A model generated the notes under the pieces. The model was given only the letters and a program-made list of their open reading frames with translations. It did not search any database and was not told the origin of the DNA. From Lunatimonas sp. (GTDB lineage Bacteria > Bacteroidota > Bacteroidia > Cytophagales > Cyclobacteriaceae), in assembly GCF_020832325.1 (NCBI RefSeq), contig NZ_JAFIEU010000042.1, positions 1 to 64,000 of the forward strand: a DNA stretch of 64,000 nucleotides, written 5' to 3'. Position numbers and translations under genes: made by a program. Of this stretch, positions 1 through 9,805 are shown piece after piece (position 1 is the first letter of the stretch; every line of letters starts with the position of its first letter).

Positions 1-133
1 GGGCAGAGTTTTGCCGCCTGCTTCCTTCAGATTCCACCTCACGATGGACACCCTTGCTATTGGCTAGTGGTTGGCGATTACAAACCCCCACAGTGGACTT
101 TCACCACCTAGTTAGTTACCATGCACGGCACAC
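1..133 (-). mobile_element. 5' end of a group II intron (partial, runs off the left edge)
   Basis: Read on the minus strand, the sequence begins GTGTGCCGTGCATGG at 133. It then shows the conserved domain I run of bacterial group II introns: GGTGGTGAAAGTCCAC, CAAGGGTGTCCATCGTGAGG and TGGAATCTGAAGGAAGC, followed by GGCGGCAAAA. The intron-encoded reverse transcriptase and 3' end would lie beyond the window. The 5' boundary falls directly after the T-tract of the cas6 terminator, a placement typical of class C introns, which target terminator hairpins. The class itself is not proven here. In plus-strand reading the segment looks like a short open frame, but the RNA motifs explain it better. Confidence 0.85.
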
Positions 134-170
134 TAAAAAAAAGAGAGAAGGTAGCCTTCTCTCTTTTTTT
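134..170 (-). terminator. Rho-independent terminator of cas6
   Basis: There is a perfect 9-bp stem, GAGAGAAGG (143-151) with CCTTCTCTC (155-163), around a 3-nt loop. It is flanked by A8 and T7, so on the minus strand the stem is followed by eight T residues. It overlaps the last codon of cas6 and ends one base before the group II intron starts. Confidence 0.9.
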
Positions 171-1050
171 ATTCCTCGCTGGAATCAGGAACATCGCCAT
201 CTTCCCGCTTGGGCAGGTTTTCGTTGATGTGCTGTCGATAGGGCACGAACCCTTCACGCTTAAATTTATAAGGCTCGGTTCGCTGACTTGGCATGTTATT
301 GGCCAGATCGAGCATACCAAATCCTTTGTGGGTGAAAGCTCCCAACCCACATTTAAACACAAAGTCCTGAACTTCCTCGGCTGCATACAGCGTAAACGGA
401 AGGGTATACCCCCTAACTTCATACTTCACGTCCATGTCATAGACGGAGTATATACGCGCAAATTTCTTTTGCTGCTCCCTGAGCTTGTTCACATAATTCA
501 TATCCGGAACCACCTGAAACTTGTAGAAAGACTCCATTTGCTCTTGGGAGTACCAGCCGGATTTCTCCATTCGGGTAAGGGTAGATTCATACAACAGGTC
601 CGAAAACTCGTCGGTATCTGGATTGATGAAACGTTTTCCTGACTCGTCGTCGAAGGTGGGCATGAGCAAAACCAATGGAGAGATGCAAACAAACTTGTTG
701 GCAGTTTCCAACTCGGGTTCTGTCTCTTTTTCAGTGTATTCAGGTGATAGGATTAGATTTCCCAACTCAATCTTTGGCGTTTTAAACACCTGCTCCAATA
801 GGTAATCTAGAAACTCTTGGTCAGGTGCTGACAATACAAGCGTTACTAGGCTGGAGTAGTAATGTAGGCCACTTCTACTAACCTTGGTCTGTCCTTTCAG
901 ACCAGAGAAGTTGAAGTAATTGTAGTTGAAAAATGTTTCATTCCCTCCTTTGACAATTAGTCCTTTTAGGAATTGCGCCAGTATATACTGGTGATGGAAA
1001 GGTAGGTAAGCACCTTTGTTTTTTAATGAAAATATTAATCTGATTCTCAC
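169..1050 (-). CDS. cas6: CRISPR-associated endoribonuclease Cas6 (orphan)
   Basis: Cas6 enzymes cut the CRISPR precursor transcript inside each repeat. The 293-residue product starts with the RAMP-type strand MRIRLIFSL followed by a His-containing helix (H19/H20). Near residue 235-250 it has the glycine-rich loop GLGAFTHKGFGML that marks the Cas6 C-terminal ferredoxin fold. The start codon is GTG. The acidic tail (REDGDVPDSSEE) is likely unstructured. No cas1, cas2, effector gene or repeat array occurs in the remaining 63 kb to the right, so any partners lie left of the window or elsewhere. The gene ends in a strong terminator that has been used as a group II intron target. The catalytic histidine cannot be fixed without an alignment. 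Confidence 0.82.
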   Translation of the reverse strand: MRIRLIFSLKNKGAYLPFHHQYILAQFLKGLIVKGGNETFFNYNYFNFSGLKGQTKVSRSGLHYYSSLVTLVLSAPDQEFLDYLLEQVFKTPKIELGNLILSPEYTEKETEPELETANKFVCISPLVLLMPTFDDESGKRFINPDTDEFSDLLYESTLTRMEKSGWYSQEQMESFYKFQVVPDMNYVNKLREQQKKFARIYSVYDMDVKYEVRGYTLPFTLYAAEEVQDFVFKCGLGAFTHKGFGMLDLANNMPSQRTEPYKFKREGFVPYRQHINENLPKREDGDVPDSSEE

Positions 1051-1131
1051 GACGGTAAAAATGAAAAGTTAAACAATGATTTTACACATTTTCATAAGTG
1101 GATAACTAACTTTTGGGTGAATAAGTTGCAA

Positions 1132-1139
1132 CAAACTTA
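1132..1139 (-). promoter_or_regulatory. possible -7 box upstream of cas6
   Basis: On the minus strand the sequence reads TAAGTTTG, matching the Bacteroidota -7 consensus TAnnTTTG about 80 bp before the cas6 GTG. No clear TTG-type -33 element is present at the usual spacing, so this is a weak call. It suggests cas6 can be transcribed separately from ychF upstream. Confidence 0.35.
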
Positions 1140-1159
1140 ACAATAAAATTTTAATTTAT

Positions 1160-2257
1160 TTAGACGTTAAAACGAAAATGCATAATATCACCGTCTTTGA
1201 CCACGTATTCTTTCCCTTCAATTGCTATTTTGCCGTTTTCCCGGCATGCTGCCTCAGTTTTGTGTTGTTCATAGTCTGATAACTTGATTACCTCTGCTTT
1301 GATAAAGCCTTTTTCGAAATCACTGTGAATAACCCCCGCCGCGGCCGGTGCCTTCCATCCCTTTTTGATGGTCCAAGCCCTAACTTCTTGAACGCCTGCC
1401 GTGAAATACGTGATCAGATTCAATAACTTGTAAGCAGCACCAATCAGTCGGTTTAATCCACTTTCCTCCAGACCATACTCCGCCAGGAACATTTGCTTTT
1501 CCTCTTCCTCTTCAAATTCTGCAATCTGTGCTTCCAACGCCGCGCAAAGCACTACAACATCCGCCCCTTCGGACTTCGCTACTTCCGATAGTTTGTCCAC
1601 GTGGCTGTTGCCTGAATTAATTTCTTGCTCGGAGACATTGGCCACATAGAGCACAGGCTTGATAGTCAACAGGTGCAGGTCATACACCGCCTCCAGATCC
1701 TCTTCTTCCACTTCGATGGCACGGGCATTTTTACCGGCAAGCAAACCTTCCTTAAATGTTAGCAAGGTGCTTAGAATCTTCTTAGCCTTTGCATCGCCCG
1801 ACTTGGCAATTTTTTCATTCTTTTGGATTTTCTTTTCGATCGATTCCAGGTCTTTTAGCTGCAATTCGGTATCGATCACCTCCTTGTCGAACAGTGGATC
1901 CACACTGCCGGCTACGTGCACGATATTGTCATCCTCAAAACAACGAATGACGTGAATAATGGCGTCTACTTCCCGTATGTTGGCCAAAAACTTATTACCC
2001 AAACCTTCTCCTTTGCTCGCCCCTTTCACCAGTCCGGCAATGTCCACGAACTCGATGACTGTTGGCAGTACGCGTTGTGGGCTTACAAGCTCCTCCAAAA
2101 CCTGTAGTCGGCGATCTGGTACTGTGACCACACCTACATTCGGCTCTATCGTACAAAATGGAAAATTAGCCGCCTCAGCTTTTGCACTGGACAACGCGTT
2201 GAACAGGGTTGACTTTCCTACGTTTGGCAACCCAACGATCCCACATTTTAATCCCAT
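1160..2257 (-). CDS. ychF: redox-regulated ATPase YchF
   Basis: This is an Obg-family P-loop ATPase that associates with ribosomes; YchF proteins prefer ATP over GTP. The 365 residues match the family length. The G1 motif GLPNVGKST is at 8-16, the switch regions include [20 protein letters not shown], and the usual NKxD guanine-specificity motif is replaced by NVSE, as in YchF. A C-terminal TGS domain ends [10 protein letters not shown]. It lies 7 bp downstream of the AI-2E family transporter gene and is probably cotranscribed with it. Confidence 0.96.
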   Translation of the reverse strand: MGLKCGIVGLPNVGKSTLFNALSSAKAEAANFPFCTIEPNVGVVTVPDRRLQVLEELVSPQRVLPTVIEFVDIAGLVKGASKGEGLGNKFLANIREVDAIIHVIRCFEDDNIVHVAGSVDPLFDKEVIDTELQLKDLESIEKKIQKNEKIAKSGDAKAKKILSTLLTFKEGLLAGKNARAIEVEEEDLEAVYDLHLLTIKPVLYVANVSEQEINSGNSHVDKLSEVAKSEGADVVVLCAALEAQIAEFEEEEEKQMFLAEYGLEESGLNRLIGAAYKLLNLITYFTAGVQEVRAWTIKKGWKAPAAAGVIHSDFEKGFIKAEVIKLSDYEQHKTEAACRENGKIAIEGKEYVVKDGDIMHFRFNV

Positions 2258-2264
2258 GAATCAA

Positions 2265-3356
2265 TTATATCTTATCAATTTTGAATATCCTGTAGTCTTT
2301 ATACCCTTTGTAAAATTCCTTGAACGAAACCCTAAAAATGGTATAAACGGGGATGGCAAAGATCATTCCCAAGACTCCGGCAACTTTTGCCCCGGCAAAG
2401 ATAACAACAAAAATTTCAAGAGGGTGGGCTTTTACCGATTTAGAGAAAATCATGGGCTGTAAAAGGATGTTATCGCAGAGCTGTACCACCGCAAAAACAC
2501 TCAATACTTTGGCAAGAAACAGGTACACCTCGGTAGCCTCTGGAAAATTGCCCGTAGATAAACCCACCAAAATACCGAAAGAAGCTCCTAATATAGGGCC
2601 AGCATAGGGGATCAGATTGGCCACGGCTGCAAATACTGCGATACTCATCGCATACTCAATATCCATGAGCAACAAACCAATGGCCGCTATGGAAAATATG
2701 GATGTCATCTGAACCAAGAGACCAATAAGATAATTTGACAGGAGCCTTTCCACTTTGTGAAAAGTCGACACCGCCAGCTCAAAATACGCATTTGGAACAA
2801 AATTGATAATATTTCTCCGCAACAGCCCATTTTCCAACAGCAGAAAAAACGTGATGAACGAGATCGCCAAAATACTGATCAACAGGGTACTGGTAGCAGA
2901 AATAAACCGATTGACAAATCCCTGAATATCCAGCCCACCCAAGCTAGTAAGCAAATTTTCGCGTATTACGGCTAACAAAAACCCGGGCTCATTGATAACC
3001 AAATTGTACCGAATTAGGATATTTTCCACATAGGCTGCGGGTTTTTGAATCTGTTCATATAGGTAGGTGATATCTAACTCGTTCAGCAGGGCAAATTGAG
3101 TTCTGAAAAGTGGAATAAACAACAAAACCAAGAAGGAAATCAAGGCAATCACCGCGGCAAAAGACATGAAAATTGCAAACGCTCGGGGCACTGGTTGCCC
3201 CATCACATACAGACTATTGATCCGGTTGGTCATGGGACGTAAAACAGCAGCTATCACTAAGGAAAATATAAAATACAGACTTATGTTGGAAAAGTACCAC
3301 CCAAGCAGTAGAACTACCAACAGGACGAAAAGCAATTTAACCACTACCCTGTTCAT
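2265..3356 (-). CDS. AI-2E family transporter (PerM/YhhT-like membrane protein)
   Basis: This polytopic inner-membrane protein of about 363 residues has hydrophobic segments spread over its length. It ends with the conserved block around [17 protein letters not shown] and [17 protein letters not shown], which is diagnostic of the AI-2E exporter/PerM family. Members export diverse substrates; the substrate here is unknown. An ATG 42 bp upstream (3398) is in frame, but the start at 3356 ([10 protein letters not shown]) gives a normal N-terminus. A TATTTTTG -7-like element lies between the two candidates, supporting the later start. ychF follows after 7 bp. Confidence 0.9.
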   Translation of the reverse strand: MNRVVVKLLFVLLVVLLLGWYFSNISLYFIFSLVIAAVLRPMTNRINSLYVMGQPVPRAFAIFMSFAAVIALISFLVLLFIPLFRTQFALLNELDITYLYEQIQKPAAYVENILIRYNLVINEPGFLLAVIRENLLTSLGGLDIQGFVNRFISATSTLLISILAISFITFFLLLENGLLRRNIINFVPNAYFELAVSTFHKVERLLSNYLIGLLVQMTSIFSIAAIGLLLMDIEYAMSIAVFAAVANLIPYAGPILGASFGILVGLSTGNFPEATEVYLFLAKVLSVFAVVQLCDNILLQPMIFSKSVKAHPLEIFVVIFAGAKVAGVLGMIFAIPVYTIFRVSFKEFYKGYKDYRIFKIDKI

Positions 3357-3500
3357 AGCTACAAAAATACAAAAATCACTCTTGGAAAACCCTACCATCA
3401 GATGTAAAGAATTCCAAGAGTCTAAATATTACAGGCAATCAATTAATGCCCCCACCGAATTCTCCGTGCACTAAGAAGAATTCAACGGGACCGAATCCTA

Positions 3501-3845
3501 TCAGTCCCACTTTAAATCATCTCTGAAGTTATCTGAGTCGTTGTCCTGTGAATCAGGGTCGATTTCAAATTGAGTAAAGTCTACTTCGGGCATCAGATCG
3601 TTCTTGACGTGATCCACCGTTCGCTGCAACGCATCCAGAAATTTGTTAAAATCCTCTTTGTACAAGAAGATCTTATGCTTTTCGTAGAAAAAAGTTTCTT
3701 CCCGCATCTTGCGCTTACTCTCCGTAATGGTGAGGTAATAGTCGTTAGACCGGGTTGATTTCACGTCAAAAAAGTAAGTCCTTTTGCCTGCCTTTACCTT
3801 TTTCGAGAAGATTTCGTCTCTGTCGTAATCCTTGTTGTCTTCCAC
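3501..3845 (-). CDS. DUF3276 / PUR-alpha-like nucleic-acid-binding protein
   Basis: The core EIFSKKVKAGKRTYFFDVKS followed by NDYYLTITESKRK is characteristic of the small PUR-domain proteins of Bacteroidota and spirochaetes, which bind single-stranded DNA or RNA. The C-terminus is acidic (DPDSQDNDSDNFRDD). The frame stays open to an ATG at 3899, but that extension encodes a hydrophobic stretch (MFWFILLINLFLIKK) not expected in a cytoplasmic PUR protein. I therefore prefer the GTG at 3845, and the start remains uncertain. The gene is monocistronic by position. Confidence 0.78.
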   Translation of the reverse strand: MEDNKDYDRDEIFSKKVKAGKRTYFFDVKSTRSNDYYLTITESKRKMREETFFYEKHKIFLYKEDFNKFLDALQRTVDHVKNDLMPEVDFTQFEIDPDSQDNDSDNFRDDLKWD

Positions 3846-4019
3846 TTTCCTACTTTTTTTAATCAAAAATAAATTTATCAGCAAGATAAACCAAAACAAA
3901 GGTTAAATTCAAATGAAACAGCAATTTTTTTTTGACTAAAATGTGACAACCGACAAAATTATTTATAGAAAACACAATTTTATAGGTCTGTACGTAGATG
4001 TGAAGCCGACACTTATCAC

Positions 4020-4367
4020 TTACTCCCCGTGCATGTAAATCTTTTTGGCCAACAAATCTTCTTCTGACTCTCGATGGTCCGGATCATCCACACAGCAATC
4101 CACCGGGCATACTGCCGCACACTGAGGCTCCTCATGAAACCCGGTACACTCGGTGCACTTAGCGGTCACAATGTAATAAAACTCGTCTGACACCGGTTCT
4201 TGCTTTTCAGTTGCATCGATTACCGTGCCGTCCTCCAGGGTCACTTCCTTCAAATTCGTTCCTCCGGCCCAAGTCCACTCAATCCCGCCTTCGTAGATTG
4301 CCGTGTTAGGACATTCCGGTTCGCATGCACCACAGTTGATGCACTCATCTGTTATCATTATTGCCAT
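4020..4367 (-). CDS. 2[4Fe-4S] ferredoxin
   Basis: The 115-residue electron carrier has the N-terminal cluster motif [12 protein letters not shown] near residue 9-20. A second set of cysteines (CTEC ... [10 protein letters not shown]) sits in the C-terminal half. Between them is an insertion of about 45 residues containing a Trp-rich GIEWTWAGG segment. This layout matches the Bacteroidota ferredoxins related to the Allochromatium type, which have a loop between the cluster ligands and a C-terminal extension. A good promoter lies just upstream. The redox partner is not indicated by its neighbours. Confidence 0.93.
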   Translation of the reverse strand: MAIMITDECINCGACEPECPNTAIYEGGIEWTWAGGTNLKEVTLEDGTVIDATEKQEPVSDEFYYIVTAKCTECTGFHEEPQCAAVCPVDCCVDDPDHRESEEDLLAKKIYMHGE

Positions 4368-4392
4368 CGCAGTACGTCTTTTAACTTGTTTG

Positions 4393-4420
4393 CAAAACTA
4401 CTAACCATAATACAATTCAA
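4393..4420 (-). promoter_or_regulatory. Bacteroidota-type promoter of the ferredoxin gene
   Basis: On the minus strand, TTG (4420-4418) is followed by 17 bp and then TAGTTTTG (4400-4393). This matches the TTTG / TAnnTTTG consensus of the primary sigma factor. The predicted start point lies about 20 bp before the ATG at 4367. Confidence 0.65.
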
Positions 4421-4529
4421 CAAGCATTTTGGTTTGGGAAACGCAATAAAATATTCACATACATTAGTTGTTATACTAAGTAAATGGAAGGTTTGAGATG
4501 CTCAGGAAGGAATTTTGATTGGTATTAGA

Positions 4530-4537
4530 TACCTTTG
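4530..4537 (+). promoter_or_regulatory. -7 box for the acyl-CoA reductase gene
   Basis: TACCTTTG matches TAnnTTTG and lies 72 bp before the ATG at 4610. A TTTTG at 4513-4517 is too close (12 bp) to be a standard -33 element, so only the -7 half is convincing. Confidence 0.45.
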
Positions 4538-4609
4538 CATCAGCAATCATTTTACTTTCCATAGGGCATATCCTGCTACTTCGCCCTTTGTATACGTTAA
4601 TTTCTTCCC

Positions 4610-5632
4610 ATGGCCTTCACTTTGGAACACCGCATTCAAGCACTTGGTACGTTGGGTACCTTACTAGAAGAAATATCTGCCGAAGAACATGAATCCCTGC
4701 TTCGTAAGGTATGGGGAAACAATCCGTGGTTTGTACCCCAGCAGGCCATTCTTTCTATACAGGGAATAAAAGCTTTTTTAGATACGGATAAACTTTCAAA
4801 ATGGACCTCCTCCTACTCCATAAACCTCCCATCCCAACCAAAATCTATCGGCTTGGTGCTGGCTGGAAATATTCCAGGGGTTGGATTCCACGATTTGCTA
4901 TGTGTTCTGGTCTCCGGCCATAAAGCGCATATCAAGCTCAGTTCCACGGATAGCGTGTTAATTCCTTGGCTGATTGATAAGCTGATAACTATCGAACCGC
5001 AGTTTGCCAAACAAGTAAATTGGGCTGAGAGATTGCAAGGAATGGATGCCTATATCGCCACAGGCAGCAATAATTCCGCAAGATACTTTCACTATTATTT
5101 CGGACAGTATCCTCACATCATTCGAAAAAACCGTAGTTCCGTTGCTATTTTGGACGGCAAAGAAACCACCTCAGATCTGGAACGTCTGTCCACGGATGTG
5201 TTGCAATATTTTGGGCTAGGATGCCGGAACGTTTCCAAAATCTTCGTCAGCGACTACCAACAAGTGATGGATTTTTTGAAAGCCTCAGACAGCATGAAAC
5301 AAGTGATGGACCACCACAAGTACGCCAACAACTATGACTACAACAAGTCCATATATCTCGTAAACAACGAACCTCATCTGGACAACGGTTTTTTGTTGAT
5401 GCGTGAATCGAACGAGTGGGTATCCCCCATATCGGTAGTTCACTACAGTTATTACACAGACCCGGCCAGCCTTAGCGAAACCTTTCAGACCGCATCTGAC
5501 AACATTCAATGTTCCGTTAGCCGAAATGGGTGGTTTCCGGGTTCGCTTGAATTCGGAACCACCCAATGTCCTGGTTTGTCCGATTATGCAGACAATATGG
5601 ACACCCTGGAGTTCTTACTTTCACTGACCTGA
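4610..5632 (+). CDS. acyl-CoA reductase, LuxC family
   Basis: The LuxC-type reductase fold is visible in the NAD(P)-binding stretch IGLVLAGNIPGVGFHDLLCV (residues 83-102). A candidate catalytic cysteine occurs in YFGLGCRNVSKIFV. Members reduce acyl-CoA or acyl-AMP to aldehydes; in Bacteroidota lacking lux genes the physiological substrate is unknown. The length of 340 residues is shorter than bioluminescence LuxC (about 480) but usual for the Bacteroidota relatives. The divergent ferredoxin could be a functional companion, though only position suggests it. Confidence 0.85.
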   Translation: MAFTLEHRIQALGTLGTLLEEISAEEHESLLRKVWGNNPWFVPQQAILSIQGIKAFLDTDKLSKWTSSYSINLPSQPKSIGLVLAGNIPGVGFHDLLCVLVSGHKAHIKLSSTDSVLIPWLIDKLITIEPQFAKQVNWAERLQGMDAYIATGSNNSARYFHYYFGQYPHIIRKNRSSVAILDGKETTSDLERLSTDVLQYFGLGCRNVSKIFVSDYQQVMDFLKASDSMKQVMDHHKYANNYDYNKSIYLVNNEPHLDNGFLLMRESNEWVSPISVVHYSYYTDPASLSETFQTASDNIQCSVSRNGWFPGSLEFGTTQCPGLSDYADNMDTLEFLLSLT

Positions 5633-5741
5633 TCACTTTTCGACCCAGAGAGTCCTTTATTCTTTTGGTCACCGGCCACGCTGTATTCGTTATAAATAAG
5701 GTAAAGAAACCGCTTTAACAGGTTTTTTTGGCTGATTTTTA

Positions 5742-5749
5742 TATCTTTG
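5742..5749 (+). promoter_or_regulatory. -7 box for aconitase
   Basis: TATCTTTG matches the TAnnTTTG consensus and lies 46 bp before the ATG at 5795. It overlaps an upstream in-frame TTG (5747), which argues that translation begins at 5795 and not earlier. The T-rich tract 5723-5730 upstream is not at standard -33 spacing. Confidence 0.5.
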
Positions 5750-5794
5750 CGGGCAATTGAATTTTCAAGTAAACATAACCATAATACATTTCCA

Positions 5795-8056
5795 ATGGTA
5801 TTCGATATAGAAATGATCAAGGCTGTGTATGCCAGTTTTCCGGCTAAAATAGAAGCAGCTCGAAAGGCGGTAGGAAAACCGCTTACACTGACTGAAAAAA
5901 TCCTTTATGCACATTTGTCTCAGGGAGATGCCAATCAGGCCTACTCTCGAGGAACGGACTACGTGGATTTCCAGCCCGATCGGGTAGCTATGCAGGATGC
6001 CACGGCTCAAATGGCGCTTTTACAGTTTATGCAGGCTGGAAGATCCAAAGTAGCTGTCCCATCTACCGTACATTGCGATCACCTGATTCAGGCAGAGATA
6101 GGTGCAAGTACCGATTTGGAAAAAGCCAAAAACAAAAATAAAGAAGTATACGATTTCCTAGCTTCGGTTTCTAACAAATATGGATTGGGTTTCTGGAAGC
6201 CAGGGGCGGGTATCATCCACCAGGTGGTATTGGAAAATTATGCATTCCCTGGCGGGATGATGATCGGTACCGATTCACATACCCCTAATGCAGGTGGGTT
6301 GGGCATGGTTGCCATAGGTGTGGGCGGAGCCGATGCCTGCGATGTCATGGCAGGATTGCCTTGGGAGCTTAAATTCCCCAAACTTATCGGTGTAAAACTC
6401 ACCGGTAAACTCTCGGGCTGGACGTCTGCAAAGGATGTAATCTTGAAGGTTGCAGGTATCCTCACAGTAAAAGGAGGAACCGGTAGCATCGTAGAATATT
6501 TTGGCGAAGGTGCCAGATCACTATCGGCTACAGGAAAAGGTACCATCTGCAATATGGGCGCTGAAATCGGTGCAACCACCTCTATTTTTGGTTACGACGA
6601 AAAATCCGAAGCCTACTTGCGAGGAACTGGTAGGGCCGAGGTGGCAGACCTTGCCAACGATATCCAAGCGCACCTTACCGGAGACGATGAGGTGTATGAA
6701 AGCCCCGAAAAATACTTTGACCAAGTAATCGAAATCAACTTATCCGAGCTTGAGCCTCATATCAATGGTCCATTCACTCCAGATTTGGCCTGGCCACTTT
6801 CCAAATTCAGCGAAGCGGTTAAAGAAAACGGATGGCCACAGAAATTGGAAGTAGGATTGATCGGATCCTGCACCAACTCTTCGTACGAGGATATTTCACG
6901 GGCAGCCTCTCTGGCTCAGCAGGCGGTAGACAAAAAATTAAAAGCCAAGTCGGAATATACCATAACACCCGGTTCGGAGCAGGTACGCTACACGGTGGAA
7001 AGAGATGGTTTCCTGGGCATTTTTGAAAATATGGGCGGTGTGGTGTTGGCCAATGCCTGCGGACCTTGTATCGGTCAATGGGCGAGGCACGGTGCGGAAA
7101 AACAAGAGAAAAACTCTATCATCACCTCCTTTAACCGAAATTTCGCCAAAAGAGCAGACGGCAACCCGAATACCCACTCGTTTGTGGCCTCTCCTGAAAT
7201 TGTGACAGCCATGGCTATCGCTGGTGATTTGACGTTTAACCCCATGAAAGACACGCTTGTAAACGAAGACGGCAAGGCTGTTATGCTGGAAGAACCCATG
7301 GGACTGGAAATGCCTACGAAAGGATTTGCGGTGGAAGATGCCGGTTATCAGGCACCCGCAGAAGACGGGTCTAAAGTAGATGTACTCGTTGATCCCCAAT
7401 CAGAGAGACTTCAGCTTTTGGAACCCTTTGCCGCTTGGGAGGGAACAGACCTGACTGGCCTAAAACTACTCATCAAGGCGCAGGGGAAATGTACCACCGA
7501 CCACATCTCCATGGCTGGACCTTGGCTGAGGTATAGAGGGCATTTGGACAATATCTCCAATAACATGCTGATTGGTGCTGTAAATGCATACAATGGTGAA
7601 ACCAATAAAGTGAAAAACCAACTAAATGGTGAATACGGTGAAGTACCTGCTGTTCAGCGTCAGTATAAGCTGCATAACGTGGGTTCTATCGTCGTGGGTG
7701 ACGAGAACTATGGAGAAGGTTCTTCAAGGGAACATGCAGCTATGGAACCCCGGTTTTTGGGTGTCCGAGCGATCTTGGTGAAGTCCTTTGCTCGAATTCA
7801 CGAAACCAATCTGAAGAAACAGGGTATGCTCGCGTTGACCTTTGACAATCCTGCCGATTACGACCTCATACAAGAGGATGACAGTATAGACATTGTTGGA
7901 TTGGATACTTTTGCCCCCGGACAGCCGCTCACTGTGGTATTAAATCATGCTGATGGTTCCAGGGATCAAATCAAAGTGAACCATACCTACAACGAGGGAC
8001 AAATTGGCTGGTTCAAAGCGGGCTCTGCGCTTAATTTGATCAAAGCGGGTATATAA
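5795..8056 (+). CDS. acnA: aconitate hydratase
   Basis: This TCA-cycle enzyme interconverts citrate and isocitrate through a [4Fe-4S] cluster. The 753-residue product has the cluster motifs [14 protein letters not shown] and [10 protein letters not shown] in the first part. The swivel-domain active-site block [15 protein letters not shown] is near the C-terminus. Its length and single-chain form match the mitochondrial-like aconitases of Bacteroidota. The frame is open slightly upstream, but [16 protein letters not shown] is the expected N-terminus. It is flanked by its own promoter element and a strong terminator. Confidence 0.96.
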   Translation: MVFDIEMIKAVYASFPAKIEAARKAVGKPLTLTEKILYAHLSQGDANQAYSRGTDYVDFQPDRVAMQDATAQMALLQFMQAGRSKVAVPSTVHCDHLIQAEIGASTDLEKAKNKNKEVYDFLASVSNKYGLGFWKPGAGIIHQVVLENYAFPGGMMIGTDSHTPNAGGLGMVAIGVGGADACDVMAGLPWELKFPKLIGVKLTGKLSGWTSAKDVILKVAGILTVKGGTGSIVEYFGEGARSLSATGKGTICNMGAEIGATTSIFGYDEKSEAYLRGTGRAEVADLANDIQAHLTGDDEVYESPEKYFDQVIEINLSELEPHINGPFTPDLAWPLSKFSEAVKENGWPQKLEVGLIGSCTNSSYEDISRAASLAQQAVDKKLKAKSEYTITPGSEQVRYTVERDGFLGIFENMGGVVLANACGPCIGQWARHGAEKQEKNSIITSFNRNFAKRADGNPNTHSFVASPEIVTAMAIAGDLTFNPMKDTLVNEDGKAVMLEEPMGLEMPTKGFAVEDAGYQAPAEDGSKVDVLVDPQSERLQLLEPFAAWEGTDLTGLKLLIKAQGKCTTDHISMAGPWLRYRGHLDNISNNMLIGAVNAYNGETNKVKNQLNGEYGEVPAVQRQYKLHNVGSIVVGDENYGEGSSREHAAMEPRFLGVRAILVKSFARIHETNLKKQGMLALTFDNPADYDLIQEDDSIDIVGLDTFAPGQPLTVVLNHADGSRDQIKVNHTYNEGQIGWFKAGSALNLIKAGI

Positions 8057-8158
8057 ACCCGTTGAGAAAAGTGACCTGAATTCGAACCAGTGAAAAGGTT
8101 TGTCTCCTAATTAAAACGGCTACGGACTTTTGACCTTTGAACAAATAACTGATTACAG

Positions 8159-8190
8159 AAAAAAGCCTGGCAATGTTGCCAGGCTTTTTT
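8159..8190. terminator. bidirectional terminator between aconitase and porin genes
   Basis: A 15-bp perfect inverted repeat, AAAAAAGCCTGGCAA (8159-8173) with TTGCCAGGCTTTTTT (8176-8190), surrounds a 2-bp centre. A T-tract follows on both strands. It serves the convergent aconitase (plus) and porin (minus) genes and touches the porin stop codon. Confidence 0.93.
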
Positions 8191-8191
8191 C

Positions 8192-9397
8192 TCATATACC
8201 AAACTCGATCTGGAATCGGTATATCATGCCAGCAGGGAGGTCATTTCTATACCGATACCCATTGAGATCTCTATAAGTGACCTCCGCCTGAGCTTTGATT
8301 CGGTGAAATCTAAAGTATTTGGTAACCACTGCAGCAGCCTCGTTAGCACTCCCCTCTACCGATTGAATATCTCTGCCTGGAGAAACCCCGGCAAACCGGG
8401 CTGCAAGCTCGACATTTGAGGGGAAGATATAACTGCTTTGCAGATTATATCCGTTACCTGTATACACATTTCGCAAAATTCCGTTTTCGGAGGTGATGGG
8501 CGATTCTGCACTTCTATAGGCAAACTCACCATAAAAAGCATACCCTCGGTATTTAAACAGTGCATCCACCAATACAGTAGACATATCGGTCACCCCAAAC
8601 AAAGGCATTCCGATCTGCCCACCGGTACGAATTGCATCCTGGGTATGGTTATAGCTTCCTGCCAAGGATAGCTTAGGGGTCGATTCCCTGTAATAATCTC
8701 CCTCAAAATAATCCCCGTTGCCAGTAAAATTCCCAAACGGAAGTAATTCAAGCTTACCACTGTAAGCCACACCGGTAGTCCGGTCCACCGCAAAATTTCT
8801 TCCGGTACCCACTGTCAAAGCTCCAATAAAATTATATCTAAATCCATTGAGGTCATTTCTATATATACCAAAAAATCCATTATCCCTATCAATATTAAAT
8901 GTTTCGTTCAATATTGACCGAGAGGTAAACTGAAGATCTGCTGAAGAAATAACCCGCTGACGGTTACCGGGGAGTTTCATCACGCCAGCTCCAAGTTCGA
9001 AATTTTTATTCACCCTATAAAACACCACGGCATCCCGTATAAGGGCGGGGTATCCAATGGCTGTAATATCTAAATCTCCACGGGTAAACCCTAACTGGAA
9101 TGAATAACGAAATCTGTTATTTAACAGGTGTCCAAATGTATGGAGCCTAGCACGCCTAGTCAGAAACGACCTCTCCGACATCGAAAGGGGAGCATCAGAG
9201 GATGCTCGACCCTCAAAACGGCTTTGCATTCTAAATCTAAGATTTATGGAAAAGGAACTATCCCTGGGAATGAACCCTATTCCATTGACCGTATCGAACC
9301 TAGTCATCAATTGATCGATCGGATTTCCCTGGGCAAAAATGTTTTCAAAATTTAGCGCTGACAATAGCGCAATCAATATAAAAACTCTTTTTAACAT
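8192..9397 (-). CDS. outer-membrane porin, phosphate-selective porin O/P-like
   Basis: The 401-residue exported beta-barrel has a signal peptide (MLKRVFILIALLSALNFENIFAQ, split here as MLKRVFILIALLSAL and NFENIFAQ). Barrel strands alternate aromatic and polar residues, for example RFRYSFQLGFTRGDLD and YAFYGEFAYRS, and the protein ends in an aromatic-containing strand (YRFQIEFGI). The region RSFLTRRARLHTFGHL followed by FELGAGVMKLPGNRQ resembles Por_O_P proteins of Bacteroidota. The solute is not known. It is transcribed alone from a -7 box about 110 bp upstream. Confidence 0.82.
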   Translation of the reverse strand: MLKRVFILIALLSALNFENIFAQGNPIDQLMTRFDTVNGIGFIPRDSSFSINLRFRMQSRFEGRASSDAPLSMSERSFLTRRARLHTFGHLLNNRFRYSFQLGFTRGDLDITAIGYPALIRDAVVFYRVNKNFELGAGVMKLPGNRQRVISSADLQFTSRSILNETFNIDRDNGFFGIYRNDLNGFRYNFIGALTVGTGRNFAVDRTTGVAYSGKLELLPFGNFTGNGDYFEGDYYRESTPKLSLAGSYNHTQDAIRTGGQIGMPLFGVTDMSTVLVDALFKYRGYAFYGEFAYRSAESPITSENGILRNVYTGNGYNLQSSYIFPSNVELAARFAGVSPGRDIQSVEGSANEAAAVVTKYFRFHRIKAQAEVTYRDLNGYRYRNDLPAGMIYRFQIEFGI

Positions 9398-9805
9398 TTT
9401 AGTAAGATTAACAATAAAACAACCTTAAGATAACACTACCATAACCCAGCTTTACCTGACAATTGGTAAATTTGCATAATGCTATATGATTGGGAATAAT
9501 TTTCTAACAAATATACCGCTAGGGTTTCGTTTAAGACTAGTGTGATTTTAGTAATAGTGCTTTCGGACCATTTTGTGGTTACTAGGCAATTTTGGCGGTG
9601 GCTTCTTTGCCAAGGTTGCTAGAATCGCACACCGAAAAACTGAAGAGAGGTGCTTCGAATCTACAGTCACAAACCAGCCCTCCAGTCATCTTGATCCAAG
9701 AATTAATTTGGATATGGCAGAAGAATTGCCCAAACCCTATCCATACTACCTAGATCCTCCATCAGCAAACGCTGGCATAAACGTATCAAAGACAAGAAAA
9801 AACTT
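9398..9805. other. 408-bp intergenic region
   Basis: It holds the minus-strand promoter region of the porin. A plus-strand TAAATTTG (9467-9474) has no matching -33 element. An in-frame stretch 9573-9809 starts only with TTG and encodes a low-complexity 78-residue peptide resembling nothing I know, so I do not call it a gene. No hairpin or RNA gene is evident. Confidence 0.6.
9508..9515 (-). promoter_or_regulatory. -7 box of the porin gene
   Basis: On the minus strand the sequence is TATATTTG, an exact match to TAnnTTTG, giving a leader of roughly 100 nt before the porin ATG. A -33 TTTG is not visible at the expected distance. Confidence 0.45.

Noticed and set aside
1-111. Open plus-strand frame at the left edge that could look like a gene end
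   Set aside because: The reverse complement matches group II intron domain I motifs far better, and conserved bases continue past the stop codon.
1098-1106. TTATCCACT, close to a DnaA box, upstream of cas6
   Set aside because: It is a single imperfect site with no cluster, so not an origin.
3488-3510. GGGAC/GTCCC inverted repeat at the end of the DUF3276 gene
   Set aside because: The 5-bp stem has a long loop and no T-tract; too weak for a terminator call.
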